DNA of 64,000 nucleotides, from contig NC_134649.1 of NCBI RefSeq assembly GCF_030463565.1, positions 35,427,044 through 35,491,043 of the forward strand. The letters run 5' to 3'. A model generated the notes under the pieces. It saw only the letters and a program-made list of their open reading frames with translations. It searched no databases and was not told where the DNA came from. Both the position numbers and the translations under genes were made by a program. The stretch's first letter is position 1; each line of letters opens with the position of its first letter. This document shows positions 1-10,435 of this stretch, piece after piece. This stretch comes from Pelecanus crispus (Eukaryota; Chordata; Aves; Pelecaniformes; Pelecanidae).

Positions 1-354
1 TAAATTGTTTATTGGACATTATATTAAATTGTGTATTGCATGAGGTGGCTATATTGCTTCACTTCCTTTTTTTATCCTCCCACTGCCTTTATTTAAGGGA
101 TCACTTTTTAAGATGAGTATTTCAGAGAAGGGAAAGGGGGGGACGACCCACATTATAATCTCTTGAATCAAACAACAAAAAAATGCACTGTAGAGAACAT
201 ATCTGAGGATTTTAATTTCAGTATTTAGAGCTGCTGAGGAATATACTACAAAGCAAGTATTAACACCACATCAGGCACTGTAGTTAGGACTTGTTTATTT
301 TTGCAGTATCTGAATCTTCTAATATATGTGGAACATAGATAAAACTGATGTATT

Positions 355-443
355 ATCTTTTTTGTCGGTTGGGTTTGGTGTGGGCTTTTTTTGTTTTGGT
401 TTGGTTGTTTTGGGGTTTTTGGTGGTTTGTTTTTTTTTTTTTT
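355..443 (+). repeat. G/T-rich low-complexity tract ending in poly-T
   Basis: About 90 bases made almost only of T and G, with repeated TTTGG and TTTTGGGG words, ending in a run of 14 T. It is one of a family of similar tracts in this window (also at 896, 6429, 9444, 11975, 14080, 20450, 36494 and 51885). An open frame crossing it encodes only F, W, G, L and V, which reflects composition and not a gene. Confidence 0.85.
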
Positions 444-895
444 AAATTTCCAGTAGAGGTGGCTTGCATCTTCAGCAAGGCTTTTAGCACTTTAGCCTTC
501 TGCATTTATTCCTCTCTGTTTAGAACTCATTGTAGATAAGCATCTGAAAAAAGAAATACAATAAACATTTGTGTTAATTATATCATTTCCTCCTACTCTT
601 CTCCCCTGCACCATATGTTCTCTTCTCTCTGTGCCTCTCAATTGATTTTTATTAGGGCTTGATACGTGTCTAATCAGAAGACCTCAAAATATGCTCTGAT
701 GATGCAAATGTGACCCTGTTCCTGCACCCTTTTATAAGTGTAAATGTACCTGGAGGTAGACAGAGGAAAGGACAATGGGACTAATTTCTCAGGTAAAGTT
801 ACTGTATGTATTTAGGTACAGGAGTTTCCCTTAGCCTGTGTTCTCTGCTTCAGCCTTTGTGTCAAATCTCATATTACCCTTTGCCCTTGACCTAG

Positions 896-959
896 GGTTT
901 TTTTGTTTGGTTGGTTTTGGGTGTTTTTGTTTGTGTGTGTGTTTGTTTTGTTTTGTTTT
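896..959 (+). repeat. G/T-rich low-complexity tract with short (GT)n
   Basis: T and G only for about 60 bases, with GTTTGG and TTTTG words and a short GTGTGTGTGT core. It belongs to the same compositional class as the tract at 355-443. Confidence 0.85.
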
Positions 960-3626
960 CTCCCCAATCCCGTGGTTATTTTCCTGATTGTGGTCCACTG
1001 CAAAACCTTTGGGGAGTCATGAACTTTCTCTGACCATGCCTGTGACTTTCTATTACAACACTTGGTGATTCACGTGTCCAAATTTTATTTCTGCTTTCAT
1101 GGGGAAAACAGCTGCTTTCATTTTCTGTGAGGTACTAAAATGCACCATTGTACTTGATCATCAAAGACACAGCAGGAGATTAGATGCCATTTTTATCCCT
1201 TAAAAATGGGGGCCTGGGGGCAGGGCCATCCAACTTAATAAACTTGTATGGGGAGCTCTGCTTGAGACCACTGGCACATCAGTAACTTACCTGCACTTAG
1301 TGCTAAGATGCACTTTTTTTTTTTAGAACATAAATTTGCTAAGTGCATAAACATTTTCCTTCTCTGAGCAGTTATCTGTACATACATTTTTTAGTGGGAC
1401 AAGCGCTTAAAGATTCTTCTAGATTTGGCAGTTATCTATAACAGCATAAGGACACGATAGAAGTACCACATTACTTCCAAAATATGAATTCATTGCTATG
1501 TGTCTTTGAAACTTAGCGTTCTTCTGACTGCTTCAGGACATCACAAGGCTGTACCAAAGTAATGAAGCACACTGCTATATCCCCAGTATAAAGGACTCGA
1601 ACCTTTCAGCAGAACTTACCACTTCTCTTTCTGTTGATTTTCCTTGGTCCTTATGCAAACCCACTTAGAGAAAGTTTCTGCATCCTCCTCATGAGGACAA
1701 CATAGGGGAAATAGTAACATTAGTTTTGAACCTGGTGTCTTGACGGCATACCCCAGGAACGGTCAGTAGTGGCCAGGCCAGGATACAATAGCTTGGTAGA
1801 AAGTGTTGTCACTTCTAGCGGTTTATATGTATAGTTTGTATGTGTTAAACCACTGTTACAGTACAGGTTTGCTTTCCATTCACTGAATTATCAAGAGGAG
1901 CTAAATAACTGCATGAACAAAACCAGTGTGCATTAATGAAAGATACTGAAAGCACTCTATGGTGTAGTGCATACAAATATTTGTTAACACAAAAGGAGGT
2001 GGCCATGCTTGTAGTCAAGTATAAATTTCTTTTGCAAGTGAATTTTTTTTCTGAGACTAGCAATAGTAGAAATAGGATTTCTGTATTAAACAAATGTGAG
2101 TGTCCAGTTATACATGCCAAATGCATAAATTATAGATCTGGTACGATATTGAATGTATAATAGATATAAATAACGTCAAGGCTTGACAAGTGACTTCATC
2201 ATCTTTTCTTGCTAATAATTAGTGGTGGTTTTAATACATGTTAAGTTTCTCAGACCTATTGAACACAGGCACATTGTATGTGCTTTCAAAAAGTTTCTAG
2301 GGCTTCCAGTAATCTTCTGAAGAGTGAAGCTAGCTGTTATTTGTCACCAGTGCACTGCGCTGACTTGAAGCAGATAAGGATCTGTGTTAAAGTAAAAATG
2401 AAGTTTGAGTCCCACAAATTAGCCTTATGAATTTCCTTCCTGACACTGTTTAGCACATAAAAAGGCTGAACAGCACAAGTAGTGAGGCAGTCCAGCATTC
2501 GTGTTTCGTTCCTTGTTTTGAAAAGATGCTATTGTTTCTATAATATGTTCAAAGGGGCACATAATTCATTATATACGGTTATTCAGCCATGTGCATGTTT
2601 ACATTTCTGCCTGTAGGTAGGCTGAACACCTGGTGACATGGCAGCATATTTAAAACACTGCTTAGAAAATCCACAGTAACAGCACAGATAATAGGACTTT
2701 CAAAATGGTTGATTAATCCACAAAATAAGTGTCCCTTTTAACAAAACTTTCATTATTGCCTTCATATGAAGGTAATAGTACAGACAGAAATATGATCTAT
2801 TTACTGTTCCTGGTGGGGATGGCCAGTGGGTGGTGAAAGTTGCAGTGTACCATGCTACTCTGTTCTATACAGTTTTCCTAAGGTAGTCTTTCTATCTTTA
2901 AACTTCTAGTTTCTTCTGAGAAAGCAGAAAGCTTTTATCAGCCAGGTGTTGAATAGAGGTTTTGCTATTTAAAGCAAACTGTTCAGTGCTCTGAGCAGTT
3001 ATCTGTTAATGTGGAAAAAAAAATACAGGTACTACATATCTAGCTTCAAGACAGAAAACGTTAAACAAGAGAAGAATAATATACAAAGGCAGAGTGAATA
3101 TTTTGGGGTGTTAATTCTAACTCCAGAGGGAAGAAACGAGAATTTTGGAGCGGGTACTGGGGCTATATTGTATGATGCAAGGATGACTCAGCCCATGCTC
3201 AGATCATCTCCAGGTCTTGCCATACTTATCTACATTAAAGTTCAATTGCTATTTTAAGTCTGTGCATTTAGTGGAGAAGAAGGTGAGAAACAAGCAGGGG
3301 GAGAGGAATAAAATGAAAAGGAGGGAGGGTAGATTTTAAAGCACAACACCAACAAAAATACCTGGACCGATCCCTCCTGCTCCTCATGCTGCTCTCTCCG
3401 TGGAGGAGCTGGTAATCCTGTGTTTGCTATATCAAAGAGATTCATCTACGAGCACAAATTAATAATTTATTCATCAGCTCGAGTCAGTTAGCCCGCATTG
3501 ATTTACTTATGCTGCATTTCTTTTCATTCATAAGCCTTTGCTAGTCCCGATCTCTCGGGTAGTGACTCTCTGCAGCGCTCAGGCGTGGGAGGAAGCAGCA
3601 AACGTGCCTTTATGCACAAGGGCGTG

Positions 3627-3640
3627 CTATATATGACTCA
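3627..3640 (+). promoter_or_regulatory. TATA-like motif overlapping an AP-1 site
   Basis: CTATATATG (3627-3635) is immediately followed by, and overlaps, TGACTCA (3634-3640), a perfect AP-1 consensus. The TATA motif lies just upstream of the CpG-dense block, so a transcription start near 3655-3665 would be expected if it is used. Both motifs are short and could occur by chance; their position at the edge of the CpG island is the main support. Confidence 0.45.
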
Positions 3641-3708
3641 ATTAAATGTGCGAGCCTGACCTAAACCCGGGGCTCGCTCCGGGAAGCCGCTGCTCCAGCT
3701 CGTCAGCG

Positions 3709-3849
3709 ATGCTGCCTCGGCGGGGATCGCTCCTCTCCTCCGTCCGTCTGTCTGTGCCCTCCTCAGTGCGGCTCCGCGGCCGGGATGCTGGGCGCTCTCG
3801 GCGCAAAGGGCTGAGCTCCGTCCATCCGTCGCCTCTCCGGGCTGTGTGA
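3709..3849 (+). other. Possible upstream ORF in the CACNA2D3 leader
   Basis: If transcription starts near the TATA motif at 3627, the first ATG met by a scanning ribosome is at 3709. It opens a 46-codon frame, rich in arginine and serine, that ends with TGA at 3847-3849. Further ATGs follow at 3785, 3853, 3862, 3971 and later, all before the CACNA2D3 ATG at 4648. The peptide resembles nothing I know. Such an upstream ORF would reduce translation unless it is removed by splicing or the start site is further downstream. Confidence 0.25.
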
Positions 3850-4647
3850 CAGATGCTTGTCATGCAGCGGTGCCCTGCCTGAATTGGCAGGGTCTCCGGT
3901 GGGTGTGCACGGCCCCCCACCCCCCGCCCCTGCCAGCCCTGCTGAGCCCTCCCTAGCTCAGCCCCCGGCAATGTGCAGCGCTCTCTTCTCGCCTTCCTGG
4001 AAGGGCTCAACTACACTTTCAGCTCCTCCAGACTTTCTCTGCTTTTGCCATACAGAGGCACCCTCCCTCTGGTCCAGCTCCTCCTGTGCCTGCCTCTGTC
4101 TCCGCGCTATCCCATTAAAAGGCTGCTGCTCCTGCTCCACTGAACCAGTGCGTTGGCTGACTTGATCTGGGATGAAGGCTGGAGGTTACCGGCGAGGGAA
4201 AGGCGATCTCTAGGCAGCTTTCCATTTGCAAAGTGAGCAGTAATTGCAAGACGACAGCCTCCCCACTTGGAATCAATAGTCTGCTTTCTTGCTGCTAAGG
4301 GCACTTTGGAGCAGCAATAGGTCACTGAAGTAACTCCAGCACACTGCTGACTGCGGAGTTGTAAAGAACTACATGCAAGTGGCTGCAGTAGTGCTGGAAA
4401 ACGCTTTGCTGTTACCAGGGACACAATAGTTTTCAAGTCATTAGAGCTTCGCTTCTGGTCCTCTCCTTCCATTACACAGAGAAGGGTCATTCTTTGGAGG
4501 GATGAGGATGGAGCTGTGATTTCTTCCAGTGTTGTTCTAGTGGAGGGGGTAAGGGTGGGGAAAGAGGCTTTAGAAGCAAAACCCCGCTGCTGCTGAATTC
4601 AGTTTTACTTTAATTTCCCCAAATCTTCCCAGGCACAGAGAGGCACA

Positions 4648-4766
4648 ATGCCAGAGAATCTGAATCTTCTTCGGGCTTTTGGGGGAGTTTTCTTTGTCTT
4701 CTGGACAGCTTTTAATACAGCCTTAGTGGATGTGGTTGGATCGGAGCAGCAGATCCCCTTGTCTGT
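4648..4766 (+). CDS. CACNA2D3: CACNA2D3 first coding exon (alpha2/delta-3 N-terminus)
   Basis: This exon encodes the N-terminus of the alpha2/delta-3 subunit of voltage-gated calcium channels, an extracellular membrane-anchored protein that promotes channel surface expression and synapse function. The ATG at 4648 opens 39 codons plus two bases. An in-frame TGA at 4594-4596 lies upstream, with no other in-frame ATG between, which fixes this start if the exon is not entered by splicing. The N-terminus has a hydrophobic stretch (residues about 10-26, GGVFFVFW...) suited to a signal peptide. It is followed by DVVGSEQQIPLSV, nearly identical to the mammalian alpha2/delta-3 mature start as I remember it (DVVRSEQQIPLSV). 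The donor GTAAGT is at 4767. The split codon GT|T gives valine on joining to exon 2. The residues before DVV differ from the mammalian leader. Acceptor-like AGs at 4708 and 4720 leave open that this is partly a spliced exon. Confidence 0.88.
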
Positions 4767-5379
4767 GTAAGTGCTTTCATGCTATTGCTCTCAGGACCAT
4801 GTTGAAGGATGAGAACTCGCCTGCTCAAGTTCTTATATTTTTATATTACAGACATTTGACTGTTCAAGGCACCTTTGCTCCTCTGTCAGCTGTGTTTAAA
4901 GTGGTAGTCTCTAATGTGCTCAGTGCTACTTTAATTTTGTTGTAGAAGCATATGTTGGCGGAGTACGTGGCCACAGAGTCTTAAGTGCTTGTATTTACTG
5001 AAGTTGATGCTGTTGTGTTAACTCCTTCTCATGTGAGCATTGATCATTAAGAACTGTTCTGCCATTTTATCTGCTGCTTTCCTTTCAAGGGATGTATGTT
5101 ATATTGTGCCAAAGCATGTTTCTGTACAAGTTGATTCTTTAAATATAAACCGTGCAGGTTGGGTAGTTTCATATCAGAGGCCTTACCTTAGTACAGCATC
5201 TAGTTTGTGCTTATACTTGAACAGCTTCGCTAATCTTTTGCTGTGCTTAGGTTCCTTAGTGAGCTCTTTAATGCAAAATTGCTAGGATCCTTCTGAGTGC
5301 AGCTGAAGCTCTTACAGTCTGTGTTGCTTGCTCTGACATGTGTATTACATTTCTTCCTGTCTCTCATTTTTCTTCACAG
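4767..5379 (+). other. CACNA2D3 intron 1
   Basis: A 613-base intron with a consensus donor (GTAAGTG at 4767) and a strong acceptor (pyrimidine tract then TTCTTCACAG ending at 5379). It keeps the frame between the exons (phase 2). I see no repeat or gene inside. Open frames of 71-81 codons in it are unrecognisable and AT-rich. Confidence 0.85.
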
Positions 5380-5461
5380 TGTAAAGCTCTGGGCCTCAGC
5401 ATTTGGTGGGGAGATCAAATCTATTGCAGCCAAGTACTCAGGTTCCCAGCTCCTGCAGAAG
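5380..5461 (+). CDS. CACNA2D3: CACNA2D3 exon 2
   Basis: This 82-base exon completes the split valine and encodes 27 further residues, VKLWASAFGG through SGSQLLQK. This is the start of the extracellular alpha2 region, before the VWA_N domain of alpha2/delta subunits. It matches the mammalian alpha2/delta-3 sequence I remember residue for residue, and differs from alpha2/delta-1, which starts with a different IKSWVDKM-type motif. The acceptor is at 5378-5379 and the donor GTAAGG at 5462. Exons 1 and 2 together give exactly 67 codons and end in phase 0. The sequence is intact, with no sign of a pseudogene. It lies downstream of a promoter-like block and a short intron, so it is a genuine gene and not a retrocopy. 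Confidence 0.93.
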
Positions 5462-6428
5462 GTAAGGATCTCTTCAGTTGTAATAAGGAAGGTCTTACAG
5501 AGAAAATGGAGGCAGATTTAATTTTTTAAATGAACAGGAAAGCAGTGCTGTACTTGCTTTGGTCCAAGATCTATTTTTGTATTGCATACTACTCCCTGAT
5601 GACTCTTTGCATTGCACTGCGCTATCTGGAGAGTCCTTGATTAAACTGATATTTTTCTTTTTGGATGATTTTTTGTTATCATTAGAAAGTAAACTCCAAC
5701 ACTTCTATTTCTTGAAGTCTAGGCTTCAGCCTACATTGCGGGCATTTAATCTGGTTGCTGCACTGTGATGATGATGTTTCTGTGTAGAAGCAGCTGCTTC
5801 TTACGAAAAATGTTAACTTCATTCAAGGAGAAGAATTAGTGCATATTGTATTATTTTCACCCTGTGCTGTATGTTGCAATTCACTGTATCAGGAGAAGGC
5901 GGTTGCACTGTTGTTTGTCATCTCTGCAGTTTTTACAATCCCATTATTCCCCCAATCATCTCAACCCAGTGCTGGGATGTATTACATCATTACAGATAAG
6001 AGGAATGAATGTGGTTATCTTCTTGCTCAGCTGCACAGCTGGGTAATAAGCTAGTGAAGTATTGCAAAAACTTGAGAAATCGGTATAAGTCTACATAATT
6101 GGGGCAGAGAGTAAAGAGAAAGCAGATTTGAGTATTAGGTATGTATTAAGGACTGTGTCTACTCTAATTTAAATATGTAACCTATAGGAAAGTTCTGTAT
6201 TGTAGAAAATTTATTTTTATAGCAGTTGCTGGAAAAAAAAAAGAGACTACAAGGAATATGTTAAAGATTTTAAGACTGTGATTTTGCAGCATTTAATATA
6301 TGATCCTCAAAATGCAATATGGAAATGGGAAAACATAGAGACATTCACTGACTGCAGAGACACGCATTCAACCCATATGTTAAATTTCTGCTGTTATTTT
6401 AGATGTGATTTTTGGTTCCAAGTAACAT

Positions 6429-6472
6429 GGTTTGTTTGTTGGGGTTTTTTTTGTTTGTTTGTTTGTTTTTTC
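6429..6472 (+). repeat. G/T-rich low-complexity tract, (TTTG)n
   Basis: TTTGTTTGTTGGGG followed by T8 and four GTTT units. It is a low-complexity tract of the same class as others in the window. Confidence 0.8.
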
Positions 6473-8638
6473 TTGTCTGATTACGGAGGAAATTATTCCT
6501 TGAGTTTATAGCACTTATTTTGAAAGGCTTGTATAAGTGTGAAATTATGTAACGGACAGTACATGTAGCAGTTCAAATAAAAAGCTTATGCTATCCATGT
6601 AAAATGAAAGCAACTGACTTAATGATTACTAAAGGCATATGAGTTCCTTAGCAGTATCTGTCTTTTCAGTGTTGTATACCCCGGACTGCAAAACAAGAAC
6701 TTCACTAAGCTAAAATACAGAACTATTAAGAACAAAAATGTTTGAGGTTTCTTACTACTTTTTAAGGCCATTAAATGGCTTCATTTCAATATATTGGGCA
6801 AACTTGTAATCTGAAAATCTGGACATTCAGTATTTATTATACTTCTGGCTCACATTCTTTAAAGTCTGTGTAGTCTTATATCATCACATTTTTGTATGAA
6901 CTCTTAAATTTATAAAGCAGATGGCCCTTTCAGTTTTGATTAGTATCTAATCAAGTATTATTAAAAGGCTTTAATTTTTTTATTGGGCCATAACAAACAG
7001 GTACCTTTATTTAACTTTGGAACTGTTCCATGCACAGCCATTTTTGCACTAAAATGGCTTTAAAAATTAAATCTACCAAATGCAGATAGTCCAAAATTTG
7101 CTAGAAAAATATGGAATATACTGTGTTTTGCAATCGTGCTAAAATCCACAAAGAATCAGTATGAGATCCTTAATTGTTCTTCTCTTCCTCCATAGTAGAT
7201 ACTGCTGTCATCCCTTCTGTAATATATTTCTTTTTCTCTGAAGTATCAAGATTTCTTTCTATTGGTTGTTATAATTGTAGATAATTGGAAGCTATTCATT
7301 TTACCTTTTCATCAGCATCCTTTCTATTTCACTAACAAATCTGTGCTCCTGTTTTTGAAGGTGGACAGTGTATGTTCATTCCAAGCTATTTTGTTTTTGT
7401 TTCTTGCTTTTGTTATGTTATTTCATTATGGAATGAAAGAGGAAAGACAAAATGCAGATTTGACAGGTATTTAGACCATTTTTATTCCTTTGTCACATCC
7501 CCTATTTTTTTCTTTTTTTTCCCCCCTTCTCATTATGGTATTTTTGGGAAACCTCTGTTGCTTTTTATTTTTATTCAGAAGTCCAAGTGTCTCTGTCCTT
7601 TTAAGCTTGCTATTTCTTGCTGTTGATTGTGGCAAATGAGCCTGGATGACAGATGACTTTAACATGCATCTTTCTGTATTGTTATGAAGTATATTTCTTT
7701 TGTAAACTTGTGTGAATAAAAACATGCCAAACTTCAAGATTTGCAAGTATGTTCAACATGCAAAGTCACTGGCAGAAGTTGTCATAACAATTAAGGAAGT
7801 GATAGCACAGTAGGTCTCTAAATGCAAACGTCTTTCTCTGCCCCCCGCCTCCCCACTAGCCAGGCACCAAGAATCCATTTGGTATTTATTGTGAGCTCTG
7901 GGTGATCAGAGTCAATGTCTTTTTAAAGTCAAGATTCCCCTTTTAGAAGCAGTGCAACTTCCATTATTACTGGAAGAATCCACATTTTCTGATTATGAAT
8001 TAAGCATCGTTAAACAAATGAAGATATAAAATGTGCGTATAATTATGTATCTGGGCAGTATAGATTTCTCAATTATGAACCGCTTCATAGGGCCATTTAG
8101 TTTAATAAAGGCTTGCCAAATGAAAAATTAATGTAAAGGTTAGTTGATTCATTTTGTTAGCATATATAGTGAGCACTACTTTCAAAGGAATGCGTTTGAA
8201 ATCAAAGCATGATTGACACTCTCCTGCCCAAATGTTTTGCACATTGAGTCATTTGACCCATACTAAAAATTCGTTGAGCAAATGAAGTTATGCAAGATAC
8301 TCAGTAAAGCAAAACTTTGCCACATTATAGCTGTGAATAGTGATTTAGTTATTACAATTCTTAAGTCTTGCTGTACTATGAACATGAAATGAATAACCAG
8401 CATTGCTGTCCGCTTGAGTTTCAAAAAGATGCATAAGAATATTTTTGTCATTTTTTTGAAACTATGTATTTTTTTAAAAAACACTGCTTGCCTTATCTTA
8501 ATTGAATGTTCTATTATTTTATTGCATTCTGATAATCTTATCCAAGTATGTTGTTACGCCTCCTAAGAGTATATGGGATATATGATTGTCCCTGAAATTG
8601 ACCTTAGGTGAAATACAGACACTATAAATAGCTCAGAA

Positions 8639-8656
8639 AATAATAATAATAATAAC
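8639..8656 (+). repeat. (AAT)n microsatellite, short
   Basis: About six uninterrupted AAT/ATA units. A shorter, similar run occurs near 9240-9250. Confidence 0.75.
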
Positions 8657-9443
8657 AGTTCAGTAAATAATTTCAGAAATGATGATGAGCTTTTAAGCAA
8701 AATTAGCACTTAAATGTAGCATTTTATTGTTCTACTACTTGCTTTCAAAGTGAAGGAAGACCGTTCAGTGTTCAAAAAACCATACAGAAGAAAACAGGAC
8801 AATATTATTCCTAAGTTATCAGATTTATGGGGGTTTTACAGCTGTCATAGATTTGGCAGCATACAAGAAGCTGCTTGGTGCTGTAGAGACATGCATACTC
8901 TTCACCTGGTTGGCAAATGCTGCTGGGGACTAAAAATTGATTGAAATTTTAATTGTCTCAAAGGTGCTTATGTTTTTTTCCTTGGTCTTTGAAAAGACAT
9001 CGGCCTTATTTGAATCTTAACAATTCTTTAAACTTTTTTTTTCTTTTAAAGAAACACTCTGATTATGTTTAGCGAGTACTGTAGTAAATGTGAGAGTGTT
9101 GCCCACTGGCAAAGCCAGACTTTAAGTATAGGATGCAAAGCAAGGGTTAGGTGCCAGGAAGATACTCACTTCAGCTGCTACGATGAGAATTTTTGAGGAA
9201 CAGATTTTGGGGAATGCTACTGTTCACATTATGGTGTCCATAATAATAATGTGTTTTCAGTTCCATGGTGTTGCAAAATAATAGTAGTAATAAAATGAAA
9301 GCAAAAAATGCAGGTAATGTGCCTTCTGTTAACGTTAAAAATAATTGTTGCTACACAGTAAAGTTTTTTCTAGTATCAATGAAGTGTCTGATTCTCTAAA
9401 AATGCAGGGTGGTCCATGCTTTCTTAGACTTCTTTTGGAGGGA

Positions 9444-9490
9444 TGTGTTTTTGGTTTGTCTGTTGTTGGTTTTTTTTGTTTTTTTTTTTT
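9444..9490 (+). repeat. G/T-rich low-complexity tract ending in poly-T
   Basis: Composed of TTTGGTTTG and TTGTTGG words ending in a run of ten or more T. It is the same class as the other G/T tracts. Confidence 0.8.
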
Positions 9491-10327
9491 AAATATTCTG
9501 AGCTTTGATAATTCTTGATTTGGTCCTGAATAGTCGATAATATTTTATTGCAAATGTAGGAATGTTTTCTCACTGAAAGGAAACTTTTATTTATTGGTTC
9601 TGCCATAAAGATTTCTTACTGAAGACAAGCTTGTTTAAGGCTATCTCAGATTTTTCTTATGTAAGTCGTCTGAGTTTTCACTGTTATGTAAGCACTGACT
9701 GCCATGGTCTCAAGCAGCCTGTAGTCTGCATCTGCCTACTCCTTTCAACAAATTCTTCATTGTGTTAGGAGTTCTCAAATCATTGTGTTTTCTCAAAGCA
9801 GGTTCTTCAATCGGTATAGCATTCCTATTTTTAAAGTTTCAGAATTGCATTTTGTCTTACTGACTAGATTTGGTGCTGTATCTTGTTAGTTTCTTACAAC
9901 TATGGAAAATGGCAGTGCAAAACTAATGTAACAGGGTGATTTAGATCAATTAGCATTCAGCTGGTGTATCTGATTCATGCAGTACATCTATCTTTAGTTT
10001 TAAATCGCATAATAGTGACTTAAATTCTTAGAGAAGTGTAGTCCAATCATCTTGACATTAATTGCTTTTCTTTTATTCAGCCTTATGTTGGTTTAGGTCT
10101 TTGTAGGCTGTTTCTTCTTTGCTCAAGACACTGTAACTTCTGCTTTGAAGGAAGGGTCAGTAAGATTGAGACATGCAGTTTAAGTTGCAGACATGGATTG
10201 GCTTCTTGGATATCAATTTAAACTTTTGCCAGCTGAACAATTTTAAAACTGCAAAAATATTACTGATTATTTTTTTTGTATCAAAAATAGGAGAAAAATG
10301 ATCAAAAACTGAAGACATATGACTATG

Positions 10328-10398
10328 AAAAAAAAAACCCCCAAACCAACCCAAAACCCACCCCAAAAACCCCAAAACGCGAATTCAAAAAACCACCA
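10328..10398 (-). repeat. A/C-rich low-complexity tract (complement of G/T type)
   Basis: A-run followed by CCCCCAAACCAACCC and ACCCACCCCAAAAACCCC words. It is the reverse-strand version of the G/T tracts elsewhere in the window and is directly followed by the hairpin at 10413-10435. Confidence 0.85.
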
Positions 10399-10412
10399 GC
10401 CAGGTAAACAGT

Positions 10413-10435
10413 ATAGAGCTTACCAAAAGCTCTAT
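10413..10435. repeat. Inverted repeat, 9-bp arms, 5-base loop
   Basis: ATAGAGCTT (10413-10421) and its exact reverse complement AAGCTCTAT (10427-10435) are separated by ACCAA. Transcribed, this would form a short perfect hairpin. No function is apparent; it sits just after the A/C tract. Confidence 0.7.

Larger units (their letters stand above)
1..3540. other. 5' flank of CACNA2D3, no gene recognised
   Basis: This is AT-rich non-coding sequence upstream of the CACNA2D3 promoter block. I see no coding exon, RNA gene or clear transposon in it. It contains two low-complexity G/T tracts, listed separately, and short homopolymers. The longest open frames (up to 93 codons, around 1845-2126 on the minus strand) have no recognisable protein family and overlap an open frame on the other strand, as random AT-rich sequence often does. 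Distal regulatory sites may be present, but nothing visible singles one out. Confidence 0.6.
3540..4165 (+). promoter_or_regulatory. CpG-rich promoter-like block upstream of CACNA2D3
   Basis: Within AT-rich surroundings this block turns GC-rich. Between about 3648 and 3850 I count roughly 23 CpG dinucleotides in 200 bases, which is very high for vertebrate DNA and typical of an unmethylated CpG-island promoter. It lies about 0.5-1 kb upstream of the CACNA2D3 initiation codon and on the same side. A TATA motif sits near its left edge. Open frames of 60-120 codons on both strands here are products of the GC-rich composition and show no recognisable domain. The region probably holds the transcription start and 5' leader, but the start site itself is inferred. 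Confidence 0.7.

Noticed and set aside
3642-4010. 122-codon and overlapping frames in the CpG island
   Set aside because: GC-rich DNA has few stop codons, both strands are open together and no domain is visible.
10328-10398. Interstitial telomere-like sequence (CCCCAAAA/CCCAAA words)
   Set aside because: The vertebrate telomere repeat is CCCTAA. The words here are irregular and fit generic A/C low complexity.
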